Positions 17,452 to 26,621 are shown, counted from the stretch's first letter. The stretch: 64,000 bases of DNA from an uncultured Tropicimonas sp. (GCA_947497945.1 CANMIP010000028.1:1-64000), one strand, 5' to 3'. Notes: generated by a model not told the origin, from the sequence alone. Made by a program: numbers and translations.

Positions 17452-17474
17452 CCCGAAGGCGCACCACCTTCGGG
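17452..17474. terminator. Hairpin after the ccm operon
   Basis: An 8-bp perfect stem (CCCGAAGG / CCTTCGGG) with a 7-nt loop in the gap between ccmI (ends 17600) and the lipoprotein gene start at 17419. There is no clear U tract on either side, so termination is uncertain. Confidence 0.4.
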
Positions 17475-17599
17475 ATGGTTGATCCAGCAAGGGACCACCT
17501 GCAACCCCTGTAATTTCCCTGACAGTGAAATTAGGACGTACCATCGCCAAATCGTCACGAAATCCGACCGGATGCCACGGTTCCAAGCGAATTGGGTGA

Positions 17600-18778
17600 T
17601 CATTTACCCTCAGCAGCAACACGATCCAGACCGCTTTTCGCCTGAGCGCGCCTCGGATCGGATTCGGGAAGCTCTTGTGCGAGAGTGAGGGCCCGTTCGT
17701 AGGCGCTGGCCGCCTTTGTCCACTCGGCAAGGACCGTATAGGCGTTGGCGAGGCGCAACCAGCCGTCGATATCGCCTGGCTCCTCCTCGAGCCGACTCGC
17801 CAGCCGGTCGACCATGGAGCGGATAAAGGCGGAGCGGTCTTCCTCGCTCATCTCTCCTGCCGCCGCCACATCTTCCGCGCTTGGTCCCGGGGCCCCGCTC
17901 GCCATCGGTGCGAAGGACGCTACGTCCACTGGTGGCCGGCCACTGCGCTCGGCCAGCCTGTTTGCCTGGTCGATAAAGGAGGGCATCCACGGCGCAAAAC
18001 CGTCGGCCGACTGCAGCGCAGCCAGCAGAAGGTCGTATCCCTCTCCGCCTCGCCCCGCTTGGTCGAGTGCGACCGAGTTGTAGAACACCGCCGCAGGGTT
18101 TTTCGGATCCAGCTCCATCGCCTGCTCGATCGCCTTTTGTGCAGCCGGCGTGACGATTCCACTGTCCATCCGGATAAGCGCCTCTGCGAGGCGCGAGAAG
18201 ATCGCCGAGTTGGCGTCCGGCTGTTCGGAGCCTCGCTCGAAGGCCCAAACGGCATCTTCCACACGGCCCATGCGCATATAGGTTTGCCCCAAAAGGCCCC
18301 AGCCCTCGGCCGGACCACCGGAGTCGTCGCCCTCCAGCCGGATCCGCAGCTTCTCGGCCAGTCCCGCGATCTCGGTGGCCTGCGCCTGCTCATCGGCGCG
18401 ATCCGCGAAGGCAAGGCTGGGCGTTTCCGGTGAGCCAAGCAGGCCGTAGAAGCCGCCCGCAGCGACAGGAACAAGAACCGCCGCAAGGATCAGCGGGCCG
18501 CGTCCTGCGCGCGAGGGAGCGCCGCGTGTCTTGCCTGATCGGCGGGCGATGGCAAGCATCCGACGCTTGACCTCTCCCGTGGCAGCGGCGGCCTCAGCCT
18601 CAGAAATCACCCCGCGCCCGAGGTCCGCTTCGATCTCGGCAAGCTGATCGAGATGGATCGAGAGCGCACCATCGTCCCGGCTGCTTGCCGCCAGTGCGGT
18701 TCGGGACGTCAAGATCGGGGCGATCAGGAAAGCAACGGCAAGGGCCGCAAGTATGGCAAAGGATAGCCAGAGGATCAT
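17600..18778 (-). CDS. ccmI: Cytochrome c biogenesis protein CcmI
   Basis: 392 residues. The N terminus has two membrane helices with a basic cytosolic loop, as in CcmI-1, and the C-terminal periplasmic part carries tetratricopeptide-like repeats (GWGLLGQTYMRMGRVEDAVWAF, then PAAVFYNSVALDQAGR, then GWLRLANAYTVLAEWTKAASAYERAL). CcmI chaperones apocytochrome c and delivers it to the haem ligation complex CcmFH. The start lies 1 bp after the ccmH stop region. Confidence 0.93.
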   Translation of the reverse strand: MILWLSFAILAALAVAFLIAPILTSRTALAASSRDDGALSIHLDQLAEIEADLGRGVISEAEAAAATGEVKRRMLAIARRSGKTRGAPSRAGRGPLILAAVLVPVAAGGFYGLLGSPETPSLAFADRADEQAQATEIAGLAEKLRIRLEGDDSGGPAEGWGLLGQTYMRMGRVEDAVWAFERGSEQPDANSAIFSRLAEALIRMDSGIVTPAAQKAIEQAMELDPKNPAAVFYNSVALDQAGRGGEGYDLLLAALQSADGFAPWMPSFIDQANRLAERSGRPPVDVASFAPMASGAPGPSAEDVAAAGEMSEEDRSAFIRSMVDRLASRLEEEPGDIDGWLRLANAYTVLAEWTKAASAYERALTLAQELPESDPRRAQAKSGLDRVAAEGK

Positions 18779-18779
18779 C

Positions 18780-19253
18780 TCACCGCTCCTGTTCCAGGTG
18801 TCTCTTCAGGTCGGCGAATTCCGCTTCTTCCTGCGCGCTCAATCCCAAGGGCGTAGACCTCGACCTTGCACGCATCAGCACCGCGCCAACCGCTACGCCC
18901 CCGATTGCGAGGACGAGAAAAGGCGCGATCCAGAGAGCGTAGGTTGTGGGCTTCCATGGTGGACGGAAAAGCACGTAATCACCGTAGCGTGCGACGACGA
19001 AATCCAGAACCTGTTCATCCGTATCGCCGGAGACGAGCCTTTCGCGCACGAGAATTCTCAGGTCGCGCGCGACGCCCGCGTTGGAGCTGTCGATATCCTG
19101 GTTCTGGCAGACCACGCAGCGCAACTGCTTCGACAGGTCACGCGCACGGGCTTCCAGAACCGGATCGTCGAGGATTTCGTCCGGCTCGACTGCGTGCGCG
19201 GGAAAGGCCAGAAGAAGAACGAAGAGATATGCCGCCAGAGAGCGCATTGTCAT
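18780..19253 (-). CDS. ccmH: Cytochrome c maturation thiol reductase CcmH (CcmL)
   Basis: 157 residues with a signal peptide (MRSLAAYLFVLLLAFPAHA), the signature LRCVVCQNQDIDSSNA (redox LRCxxC pair) and a C-terminal membrane helix. It keeps the CxxCH cysteines of apocytochrome c reduced for haem attachment. Its ATG overlaps the ccmG stop. Confidence 0.96.
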   Translation of the reverse strand: MTMRSLAAYLFVLLLAFPAHAVEPDEILDDPVLEARARDLSKQLRCVVCQNQDIDSSNAGVARDLRILVRERLVSGDTDEQVLDFVVARYGDYVLFRPPWKPTTYALWIAPFLVLAIGGVAVGAVLMRARSRSTPLGLSAQEEAEFADLKRHLEQER

Positions 19254-19813
19254 GAACCGGCCCCCGCGTTTGCGCGCGCCTGAGCCAACGCCGTGGAGAA
19301 TTGCCTAACGGCGTCATCTCCAACCACGGGGCCGACATAGCGGTAGAGCACCGTTCCAGAACCATCCACGATGAAGGTTTCCGGCACCCCGGAAATCCCC
19401 CATTCGATCCCGGCGCGTCCGTCCAGATCCGTCCCGACCCGCTCATAGGGGTTGCCGAGGTTATTGAGCCAGCGGAGCGCATCCTTCGGCTTGTCCTTGT
19501 AGTTGATGCCCATGAGCCGCACGCCATCCTCCCGGACCATGCGCGTCAGTTCGGCATGTTCCGCGCGGCAAGGCACGCACCAGGACGCAAAAACGTTGAT
19601 CACCACCGGCTCACCGGTCTCCATCAGGTCCGACCGTGCAAGGCCCGGAACATCGATGCCCTCGAGTGGAGGAAGATCGAACTCCGGGGCCGGTTGCGAA
19701 ATCAGGACAGAGGGGATTTCATTCGGGTCGCGTTCGGGGTTGAGACCCCATAGAAGGAAGCCGCCGATCACCAGGACGATCAGCAGCGGAAGGGCGACAA
19801 GCAGTCTTTTCAT
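19250..19813 (-). CDS. ccmG: Thiol:disulfide interchange protein CcmG/DsbE
   Basis: 187 residues with an N-terminal membrane anchor and a thioredoxin fold carrying the active site ASWCVPCRAEH and the family glutamate region (GINYKDKPKDALRWL). It relays reductant to CcmH or apocytochrome c, probably from CcdA or, here, from ScsB. It lies 3 bp after ccmF. Confidence 0.96.
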   Translation of the reverse strand: MKRLLVALPLLIVLVIGGFLLWGLNPERDPNEIPSVLISQPAPEFDLPPLEGIDVPGLARSDLMETGEPVVINVFASWCVPCRAEHAELTRMVREDGVRLMGINYKDKPKDALRWLNNLGNPYERVGTDLDGRAGIEWGISGVPETFIVDGSGTVLYRYVGPVVGDDAVRQFSTALAQARANAGAGS

Positions 19814-19816
19814 GGC

Positions 19817-21814
19817 CTACTCCGCAGGCGTTGCAATTGTCGGCGCGGCGGCCGACCGGCGCGGCGCCCCGATTCTGAGGCGCCGGTCGGAGAGTGACAG
19901 GCTGCCGCCCAAAACCAGCATCGCCGATCCAAGCCAGATGAAGTTGACAAGCGGCTCATAGAGGATGCGCAGTGTCCAGGCTCCCGGCTTGGCATCGTCG
20001 GCCGCCGGTTCGGCCAGCGAGGCATAAAGATCGCCCGCGAGCGTCGACCGGATGGCCGATTCCGTCGTGTTGCTCTCGGCAACGGGGTAGAACCTGCGTT
20101 CCGGGAAGAGCGTCGTGACGGGGTCACCATTGCGCGTCACTACCAAAGTTCCGACATCGGCAAGGTAGTTCGGCCCCTGTTGTCGTTCGACCCCAATGAA
20201 TCGAACGTCGAAGCCGGCGATGGCGATGCTGCTGCCGGGAGAGACGAAAACGACCTGTTCCGATTTCCAGGCGCTGGAGCCGATGAAGCCGAACATGGCG
20301 ACGGCCAGCCCAAGATGGGCAATCGTCATCCCGTAAGATGCGCGGGGCAATCCCCGCGCTCGCCGGACGCTTTCGTCGAACGGTGCTTCGAACAGGCGAA
20401 TGCGACCAGCCCATTCCCGCAACGTCGCAAGGAAAAGCCAGAAAGCCATGGCAAGTGAGAGGACAGCGAGCAAGGGGCCGCCGGTTGTCAGGTACCAGAC
20501 TATTGCGGCCGCAGCGAAGGAGAGGAGTAACAGTCCCCAAAGTCGCTGCAGGACACCACGGAGATCCGCCCGCTTCCAAGAAAGGAACGGCCCGAACCCC
20601 ATCACGAAGACCAGCGGAAGCATGATCGGCACGAAGCTGGCATTGAAGAACGGTGGGCCGACTGAGATCTTGTCGCCGGTAATGGCCTCCAGAAACAGCG
20701 GATAGAGCGTTCCGAAGAGCACGGTCGCCGTGGCGACCCCGAGCAGGAGATTGTTGATCAGCAGCCCCGCTTCCCGGCTGACAGGGGCGAAGACGCCGCC
20801 GCTTTCCATCTCGGGCGCGCGCCATGCATAAAGGGTAAGCGAGCCACCGATGGACAGGCCGAGCAGAGCGAGGATGTAGACGCCGCGCTCGGGATCGACA
20901 GCAAAGGCATGGACCGACGTCAGCAGGCCGGAGCGGACGATGAAGGTCCCAAGCAGCGAGAGCGAGAAGGTCAGAATCGCGAGCAGGATGGTCCAGCTCT
21001 TGAAGGCGCCCCGCTTCTCCGTGACGATTGCCGAATGCAGCAGCGCTGTGCCCAGCAACCACGGCATGAAGGACACGTTCTCGACCGGGTCCCAGAACCA
21101 CCAGCCGCCCCAGCCAAGCTCGTAATAGGCCCACCAGGAGCCAAGCGCGATCCCGGCAGTCAGACTGATCCAGGCTGCCAGCGTCCAGGGCCGCACCCAC
21201 CTTGCCCAGGCTGCGTCGACACGCCCTTCGATCAATGCGGCGATCGCGAAGGAAAACACGATTGAGAAGCCGACATAGCCAACGTAGAGCAGCGGCGGAT
21301 GCATCGCGAGGCCCACATCCTGCAAAAGCGGATTGAGGTCGTTGCCGTCGATCGGTGGCGGATACAGGCGCTCGAACGGGTTGGACGTGAGCAGCAGGAA
21401 TGACAGGAAGCCGACACTGATCCAGGCCTGCGCGGCCAACGTGCGCGCCTTCAGGGCGTCAGGGATATTGCGTCCGAACACCGCAACGCCCGCGCCGAAC
21501 GCCGCGAGGATGAGAACCCACAGAAGCAGTGATCCCTCATGGCTTCCCCAGGTCCCGGCGATCTTGAACAGCATCGGTTTCAGGGAGTGCGAGTTTTCCG
21601 CGACGTTGCGAACGGTGAAGTCGCTGACGACGAAGGAACGCATCAGGGCGGCAAAAGAGAGACCAATGAAGACGGTCTGCCCAATTGCGGTCGCCTTGGC
21701 CGAACCCATCCACAAGGCGTTGTTCCGCGCCGCCCCGATCATCGGCAAAATGCTTTGGACGAGCGCAAGTCCCAAAGCCAATGCAAGTGCGAACACGCCA
21801 ATTTCCGGTGTCAT
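19817..21814 (-). CDS. ccmF: Haem lyase subunit CcmF
   Basis: 665 residues with many membrane helices and the conserved tryptophan-rich WWD motif (GWGGWWFWDPVENVSFMPWL), which binds haem. It forms the haem ligation core with CcmH and CcmI. It leads the ccmF-G-H-I operon and is preceded by a CueR/HmrR-type operator. The other Ccm genes (ccmABCDE) are absent from the window, so haem delivery must rely on a chromosomal set. Confidence 0.96.
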   Translation of the reverse strand: MTPEIGVFALALALGLALVQSILPMIGAARNNALWMGSAKATAIGQTVFIGLSFAALMRSFVVSDFTVRNVAENSHSLKPMLFKIAGTWGSHEGSLLLWVLILAAFGAGVAVFGRNIPDALKARTLAAQAWISVGFLSFLLLTSNPFERLYPPPIDGNDLNPLLQDVGLAMHPPLLYVGYVGFSIVFSFAIAALIEGRVDAAWARWVRPWTLAAWISLTAGIALGSWWAYYELGWGGWWFWDPVENVSFMPWLLGTALLHSAIVTEKRGAFKSWTILLAILTFSLSLLGTFIVRSGLLTSVHAFAVDPERGVYILALLGLSIGGSLTLYAWRAPEMESGGVFAPVSREAGLLINNLLLGVATATVLFGTLYPLFLEAITGDKISVGPPFFNASFVPIMLPLVFVMGFGPFLSWKRADLRGVLQRLWGLLLLSFAAAAIVWYLTTGGPLLAVLSLAMAFWLFLATLREWAGRIRLFEAPFDESVRRARGLPRASYGMTIAHLGLAVAMFGFIGSSAWKSEQVVFVSPGSSIAIAGFDVRFIGVERQQGPNYLADVGTLVVTRNGDPVTTLFPERRFYPVAESNTTESAIRSTLAGDLYASLAEPAADDAKPGAWTLRILYEPLVNFIWLGSAMLVLGGSLSLSDRRLRIGAPRRSAAAPTIATPAE

Positions 21815-21835
21815 CTGGTCCCTCCGCTTTGATCC

Positions 21836-21866
21836 CGCGTGCCGCCTTCCCGCACTGGAAGGTCAA
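21836..21866 (-). promoter_or_regulatory. CueR/HmrR-type operator for ccmFGHI
   Basis: On the minus strand: TTGACC, then a 19-bp spacer with TTCC-AGTGCG-GGAAGG. The -10 position (CACGCG) is poor. The dyad is as good as that of copA. It is back to back with the operator at 21914-21944. Confidence 0.75.
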
Positions 21867-21913
21867 GCCCCTCGCCAAAAACAGCGGTCACGTTGATGTG
21901 AAATCCATGTGAT

Positions 21914-21944
21914 TTGACCTTCCCCCACGGGAAGCTCGGACAAG
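21914..21944 (+). promoter_or_regulatory. CueR/HmrR-type operator for the yncE-like gene
   Basis: On the plus strand: TTGACC, then TTCC-CCCACG-GGAAGC within a 19-bp spacer, then GACAAG as a weak -10. The second half-site deviates slightly. Confidence 0.72.
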
Positions 21945-21969
21945 TGCTGCAAAACGATCCGGAGGCATC

Positions 21970-22986
21970 ATGAAAACCCTGACACTCACACTCGCAGCTG
22001 CCATCGCCACGCCATTTGCAGGACTTGCGGATGTCTACGTTCCCGAAGGAGGTGCCGGCACCGCCCTGCATCTCGACGAGGCATTCGAGCCGATTGGGCG
22101 CATCGAGTCGCTGACCGACGTCCACGGCCTCGCCTCCGCCCCGAAGCGAGGTTTGTTGATTGCAGGCAGCCTGTCGGAAGTAGACTCCGGCGAGGTGGCC
22201 AAGCCTGCGGGCGTTTCAGCCGAGGATCATGCCGCCCATCACGGTGGGGCAAAATCCATGCCCGACAGCGTGAGCATCGTTTCAATCGTCAATGCCGCCT
22301 CGCACGAGGTCGTCAAAAGGATAGAGGTCCCGGGCGGCGTTCATCATGTCGAGGTGAGCTCGGACGAGCGTTGGGCCATTGTGACCCATCCCGGACTCGA
22401 AGCCGTCTCGATCATCGACCTCGATAGCGGTGAAGTAACGGCAACCGTGCCCACAGGCCCCGTTCCAGAATATGCAGTCGCAGATCCGGCGACGGGTCGG
22501 GTTTTTATCTCCAATGCAGGCAACGGAACGATCAGCGATCTTGATCCGACGAAAGGCTATGTGACACGAAACTTCAAGGTCGAAGGTGGTCCGAAGCACA
22601 TGCGCCTTCTGGCCGGCGCGCGGCGCCTGATCTCCGCCGAGGCCGATGAGGGGATTGTCACGATCCTTGATGCCGATAGCGGTGAAACGCTGGACCGGAT
22701 CGAGATCGGCGGTGAATTGCATGGGATCGACGCCGGGCTCGGTGCGATCTTTGTCAGCGCGCGCGAACGCGAGCGTGTCGTCCGCATTGACGTTGAAACC
22801 GGTGAAATGACGGAGGCCGATGTCGGCCCACAGCCCTACCACATGACGCTCGTCGGCGACGACCTGCTGGTCAGCAGTTCCGAACTGCCGATGATCTGGG
22901 TTCTCCACCCTCGTACACTGGATCTGAAGAAAGTCATTCCGACGGCCGGAACGGCACATCAGATGGTGCCATCCTTTCCTTCGTGA
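21970..22986 (+). CDS. Exported YVTN/YncE-like beta-propeller protein
   Basis: 338 residues with a signal peptide (MKTLTLTLAAAIATPFAGLA). The body has repeats of the YncE/nitrous-oxide reductase-like propeller type (VEVSSDERWAIVTHPGLEAVSIIDLDSGEVTATVPTG, GRVFISNAGNGTISDLD). A His-rich insert (EDHAAHHGGAKSMPD) sits near residue 80. The function is unknown, although a metal-binding or surface-stress role would suit its copper-type promoter. A 13-bp hairpin follows. Confidence 0.82.
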   Translation: MKTLTLTLAAAIATPFAGLADVYVPEGGAGTALHLDEAFEPIGRIESLTDVHGLASAPKRGLLIAGSLSEVDSGEVAKPAGVSAEDHAAHHGGAKSMPDSVSIVSIVNAASHEVVKRIEVPGGVHHVEVSSDERWAIVTHPGLEAVSIIDLDSGEVTATVPTGPVPEYAVADPATGRVFISNAGNGTISDLDPTKGYVTRNFKVEGGPKHMRLLAGARRLISAEADEGIVTILDADSGETLDRIEIGGELHGIDAGLGAIFVSARERERVVRIDVETGEMTEADVGPQPYHMTLVGDDLLVSSSELPMIWVLHPRTLDLKKVIPTAGTAHQMVPSFPS

Positions 22987-23017
22987 GTTCGGCCGGTCCC
23001 TTCCGGGCTCTCGAATT

Positions 23018-23047
23018 GCCACCCCGAAGTCCCAACTTCGGGGTGGC
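23018..23047 (+). terminator. Strong hairpin after the yncE-like gene
   Basis: A perfect 13-bp stem (GCCACCCCGAAGT / ACTTCGGGGTGGC) with a 4-nt loop (CCCA). No long T run follows, so it may be a partial terminator or a transcript-stabilising stem ahead of the rhodanese gene. Confidence 0.6.
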
Positions 23048-23114
23048 GCCGAAGTTTCATCCGATATGCAAGGGGCACGCACGACATTCCTGAACGCCGG
23101 GACGGAGCCATGCC

Positions 23115-23666
23115 ATGAAACAAGACCTTCTGACGACAACCTTCGTTCTGGTTCTCGCTGGCTTGGGCATGGCAACAGCCTCCGACCTGCCGCCATCAAA
23201 GCAAAGCAGCCTCGGACTCTACCTGTCGTCCCGTGAGGCAGCGGGCTTTCTCTCAGCTGAACCGTCCGCGCTCATGATCGACGTGCGAACCCCCGAAGAG
23301 ATCGATGAGACCGGCATTGCCGAGGATGTCGATGCTTTGATCCCGCTGGCTTTGCTGAACGAGTCCAAGGGACTCGCGTTCAACCCGGACTTCTACTCTG
23401 GCTTTCTGAGGCTCGTATCCGAACGAAACATCGCGATCGACACTCCGATCGTGCTGATCTGCCGGTCGGGCAATCGCAGCGCACAGGCCGTCAATGCGCT
23501 GGCCAGCCTTGGGTTCACGCGTGTCTACACTGTCACGGACGGCTTCGAGGGAGATCGGGGCAAGGACAGACGAAGGAGCGTGAATGGCTGGAAGAACGCG
23601 GGCCTGCCCTGGCGCAAGCAACGCGCAAGCGATTGCGCGCCTGCGATCGAGGGCGGTGCCTGCTGA
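23115..23666 (+). CDS. Exported rhodanese-domain protein
   Basis: 183 residues with a signal peptide (TTTFVLVLAGLGMATA) and one rhodanese domain: LMIDVRTPEEIDETG and the active-site loop ICRSGNRSAQAV with its catalytic cysteine. It would carry sulfane sulfur in the periplasm, or act on thiols or metals. The tail is Cys-containing (SDCAPAIEGGAC). It is convergent with the histidine kinase gene. Confidence 0.9.
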   Translation: MKQDLLTTTFVLVLAGLGMATASDLPPSKQSSLGLYLSSREAAGFLSAEPSALMIDVRTPEEIDETGIAEDVDALIPLALLNESKGLAFNPDFYSGFLRLVSERNIAIDTPIVLICRSGNRSAQAVNALASLGFTRVYTVTDGFEGDRGKDRRRSVNGWKNAGLPWRKQRASDCAPAIEGGAC

Positions 23667-23689
23667 GGACGCTGGCCAAACTGGCGGGT

Positions 23690-25078
23690 TCAGGCCACGG
23701 GCAACGAGATGATCGCCCGGAGGCCGCCTTCGGGGCCGTTACCCAACACGATATCTCCGCCATGGGATTGCAGGATCGTTCGGGCGATGGAGAGGCCAAG
23801 CCCGGTCCCGCCGGTGTCGCGCGAACGGGACCCTTCCAGTCGCACGAAGGGATCAAACACCCTCTCGAGGTCCGTATCCGGGATTCCGGGGCCCTGATCA
23901 TCGATCGTGATGACCGCCAGGCGCCCGTGTTGTCCGATGCTGACTTCGGCCCTGTCACCGTATCGGACGGCATTCTCAATGATGTTCCGCAAGGCCCGGC
24001 GTATGGAGGTCGGGCGCACTCGAACTGTCATGTCCGGAGCGACGGACTCCAGAGTGATGGACGGCGCCGTTGTCTCGCTCTCGGCCACCAGATCCGACAG
24101 GAAGTCCTCGAGATCCACCGTCTCGAACGCCTCCATATCGGACACACCTCGGGCGAAGGCGAGCGTGCTCTCCACCATGCTCTGCATCTCCTCGGTCGAG
24201 CCGATGACCCGTTCGCGTGTCTCGTCATCGTCGATCATCTCTGCCCGCACCCGGAGAGCGGTGAGCGGTGAGCGCAGGTCATGGCTCAGGGCAGCGAGCA
24301 GGCGCGTCCGGTCATCCACGAACCGCCGGATGCGTGTCTGCATGTCATTGAATGCGCCTGTCAGGCTGCGAAGCTCATGGGGGCCGGACGGCGCGATCTC
24401 TTCGACTTCCTCCCCACGCCCGAAACGTTCCGTCGCGCGTGCAAGCCTGGCAAGCGGTCCTGTCAACTGACCGAGCGCGAACCACAGGGTCGCGGCGATC
24501 AGGGTTGCCGATATGGCGAAGGTTGCAAAGGCTATCCAGCCGATCTGGTAGGGTGGATGGTGAAAGCGGGTGACGACATTCAGCCACTCGTCCTCCGCCA
24601 ACGCGACCGAGATTGTCATTTCCACGGAAGAGATTTGAACATCGCGCATTGCCATGTGCATCCGGGCCATTTCCGCAGGCATGCCCGCCATGGGCGGCAT
24701 GGCATCCGAGATCCGGTGAAGCTCGACCCGGACTTCCGGCGCTGGATCCTGCCGGATCTGAGAGGCGATCTGCGCGGCGGCCCGACCGCCGCCGTCATGG
24801 TCCAGATGATCGACCGTCGGAGCGCGGTCGAGCGTGAAGCGCACCAGGGGAGAATTGGCGGCCTGAATGATCGCCGGCCTGAGTTCCTCGGGCGCTTCGA
24901 CAATCAGGCTTGCCACATTTGCCGCCCGGCTTGCCGCTTCCTGCCCGAGCGCCGCCTGCACCGCCAGTTCGCGTTCGTCGGCAAAAAGCCAGACGGACAA
25001 CCCTTGCGCCACGGCCAGCGTCAGCAACATAAGCAGCAGCAACTGCCCGCGCAGCGATCCGGGAAGAAACTGTCTCAT
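23690..25078 (-). CDS. Sensor histidine kinase with Met-rich periplasmic domain
   Basis: 462 residues: membrane helix (about 10-30), periplasmic sensor (about 35-170), second helix, HAMP, and a kinase core. H-box SHDLRSPLTALR, N-box RNIIENAVRYG, G1 DDQGPGIPD and G2 GGTGLGLSIA are all present. In the periplasmic part, methionines 127, 130, 133, 137, 140, 142 and 144 form MPPMAGMPAEMARMHMAM, which strongly suggests binding of Cu(I) or Ag(I). The start overlaps the response regulator stop (ATGA). Confidence 0.92.
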   Translation of the reverse strand: MRQFLPGSLRGQLLLLMLLTLAVAQGLSVWLFADERELAVQAALGQEAASRAANVASLIVEAPEELRPAIIQAANSPLVRFTLDRAPTVDHLDHDGGGRAAAQIASQIRQDPAPEVRVELHRISDAMPPMAGMPAEMARMHMAMRDVQISSVEMTISVALAEDEWLNVVTRFHHPPYQIGWIAFATFAISATLIAATLWFALGQLTGPLARLARATERFGRGEEVEEIAPSGPHELRSLTGAFNDMQTRIRRFVDDRTRLLAALSHDLRSPLTALRVRAEMIDDDETRERVIGSTEEMQSMVESTLAFARGVSDMEAFETVDLEDFLSDLVAESETTAPSITLESVAPDMTVRVRPTSIRRALRNIIENAVRYGDRAEVSIGQHGRLAVITIDDQGPGIPDTDLERVFDPFVRLEGSRSRDTGGTGLGLSIARTILQSHGGDIVLGNGPEGGLRAIISLPVA

Positions 25079-25797
25079 TTCTCGACCCTCACATCGGTAG
25101 CGAGGCTGTAGCCGCCGCCACGCACGGTTGTGATGATCTCGGGGCGCGACAGGTCAATCTCGATCTTCTTGCGCAACCGGCTCACCTGGTTGTCGATCGT
25201 CCGGTCGAAAACCTGCGCCGTGCGCCCTGAGGTGAGGTCCAAGAGCTGATCCCGGCTAAGTACGAAACGGGGCCGTTCGAGGAACACGGTCAGGAGCTTG
25301 AACTCGGCAGTGGTCAGATGCGCCGCGCGGCCGTCCTCGTGGAGCAACTCCTGCCTGTCGGTATCGAGCGTCCAGCCGGCGAACAGGACCCGGTGGCTCG
25401 TGAGCGTGCCCGCCGTCGGCACTGCCCGCCCGGCCCGGCGCAGGATCGCCTTGATGCGCGCCAGCAGCTCGCGCGGGTTGAAGGGCTTGGGCAGGTAGTC
25501 GTCGGCACCCACTTCCAGCCCGATGATACGGTCCGTCTCCTCGCCCATCGCCGTCAGCATCAGGATCGGGACGGTTCCCTGCGCGGATAGGCGGCGGCAG
25601 ACCGAGATCCCGTCCTCGCCCGGCATCATCACATCGAGCACGATCAGGTCGAACCGACCTGTCCGCAGTTTCTCATCCATCTCCACGGCATCGCGCGCCA
25701 CACTCGTGCGCATCCCGTTTCGCTCCAGATAGCGGCTTACGGCGTCGCGGATGTCACGGTGATCGTCGACAATCAGGATGTTCGGTTCATCTGTCAT
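25075..25797 (-). CDS. OmpR/PhoB-type response regulator
   Basis: 240 residues from the ATG at 25797. The receiver domain has ILIVDDHRDIRD, the phosphoacceptor in LIVLDVMMPGEDG and the conserved PKPF lysine. The C-terminal winged helix carries EFKLLTVFLERPRFVLSRDQLL and VSRLRKKIE. It is cotranscribed with the Met-rich sensor kinase and divergent from the EF-hand gene, whose promoter it may control. Its targets were not identified. Confidence 0.93.
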   Translation of the reverse strand: MTDEPNILIVDDHRDIRDAVSRYLERNGMRTSVARDAVEMDEKLRTGRFDLIVLDVMMPGEDGISVCRRLSAQGTVPILMLTAMGEETDRIIGLEVGADDYLPKPFNPRELLARIKAILRRAGRAVPTAGTLTSHRVLFAGWTLDTDRQELLHEDGRAAHLTTAEFKLLTVFLERPRFVLSRDQLLDLTSGRTAQVFDRTIDNQVSRLRKKIEIDLSRPEIITTVRGGGYSLATDVRVEK

Positions 25798-25970
25798 TGG
25801 TCTTGAGTATCGTATTTTCGCCAAGACCCGCGAGGGATTTGGTCACGTTCCGTATGAAACGCCCATTCTGCGACAAACGGATACAAAAATGCCGAAATCC
25901 GGGATCGTCCTGCGACAGTCGCCGCCCAGATTGGTCTCATCCGAAGAATGACAACCAATGAGGATAGGTC

Positions 25971-26621
25971 ATGAAACGCACTACGAAACTCTCCCTCGCC
26001 CTGCTCGCCGTAACCGCAATCGGCGCGGCAATCGCTGCACCGGTTCTGGCGCATGGTCTGCAGGGCAATGGCTGGATGCAGGGCGGTCAACATGCGCCCG
26101 GTGCGATGATGGGTGGTAAGGGCGGCCCCGGTACGATGGGTCAGGCTGGCCCCGGCATGATGGGGAAAGGCGGCCCCGGCGGCATGATGGGTGACCCTGC
26201 GATGATGCAGCAGATGATGCAGATGCATCAGCAGATGGGCGGCATGATGGGCCAGATGGGTGGTCCGGGCATGATGGGCAGCACGGGAATGATGGGTGGC
26301 CTGTTCGGTGAGTTCGACACCGATGGCGACGGCACCGTGTCGGCCGAGGAAGCGCATGCGGGCTTGCAGGCCCGGCTTGAGAGTTTCGACGCAGATGGCG
26401 ACGGAACGCTGTCGCTCGAAGAGTTCGAAAGCCTGCATTCGGATGTGATCCGCGGCAGCGTTGTGGACCGGTTCCAGGCGCTCGACGAGGACGGCGACGG
26501 CAAAGTAACGGCGGATGAAATCACCGCGCCGGCCGATCACTTTGCCCTGATGCAGTCGATGCACCAGGCGGGCGGCGTGGCTGGCGACGACGCGCCGGAA
26601 GGAACAGAAGAAGCCAACTGA
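25971..26621 (+). CDS. Exported Met/Gly-rich EF-hand protein
   Basis: 216 residues. A signal peptide (LSLALLAVTAIGAAIAAPVLA) is followed by a low-complexity Met/Gly/His segment with many GMMG, GPGMMG and MMQQMMQMHQQM repeats at about residues 40-115. Then come three EF-hand loops, DTDGDGTVSAEE, DADGDGTLSLEE and DEDGDGKVTADE. The protein could bind soft metals through the Met-rich half and Ca(II) through the other. Its position divergent from the two-component system suggests it is a target. It is periplasmic by signal peptide. Confidence 0.85.
   Translation: MKRTTKLSLALLAVTAIGAAIAAPVLAHGLQGNGWMQGGQHAPGAMMGGKGGPGTMGQAGPGMMGKGGPGGMMGDPAMMQQMMQMHQQMGGMMGQMGGPGMMGSTGMMGGLFGEFDTDGDGTVSAEEAHAGLQARLESFDADGDGTLSLEEFESLHSDVIRGSVVDRFQALDEDGDGKVTADEITAPADHFALMQSMHQAGGVAGDDAPEGTEEAN

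Noticed and set aside
17416-17730. A 104-codon minus-strand frame after ccmI
   Set aside because: It overlaps the end of ccmI and the hairpin region and has no ribosome site or family. The 180-bp gap holds only the hairpin.
25860-25925. Repeated CTGCGACA in the two-component/EF-hand gap
   Set aside because: Two copies 45 bp apart could be response-regulator half-sites, but they are short and not phased to a promoter I can see.
26090-26310. Short repeated units that could be mistaken for a CRISPR array or satellite
   Set aside because: They are Met/Gly codon repeats within the EF-hand protein frame. The spacing is irregular and there are no distinct spacers.
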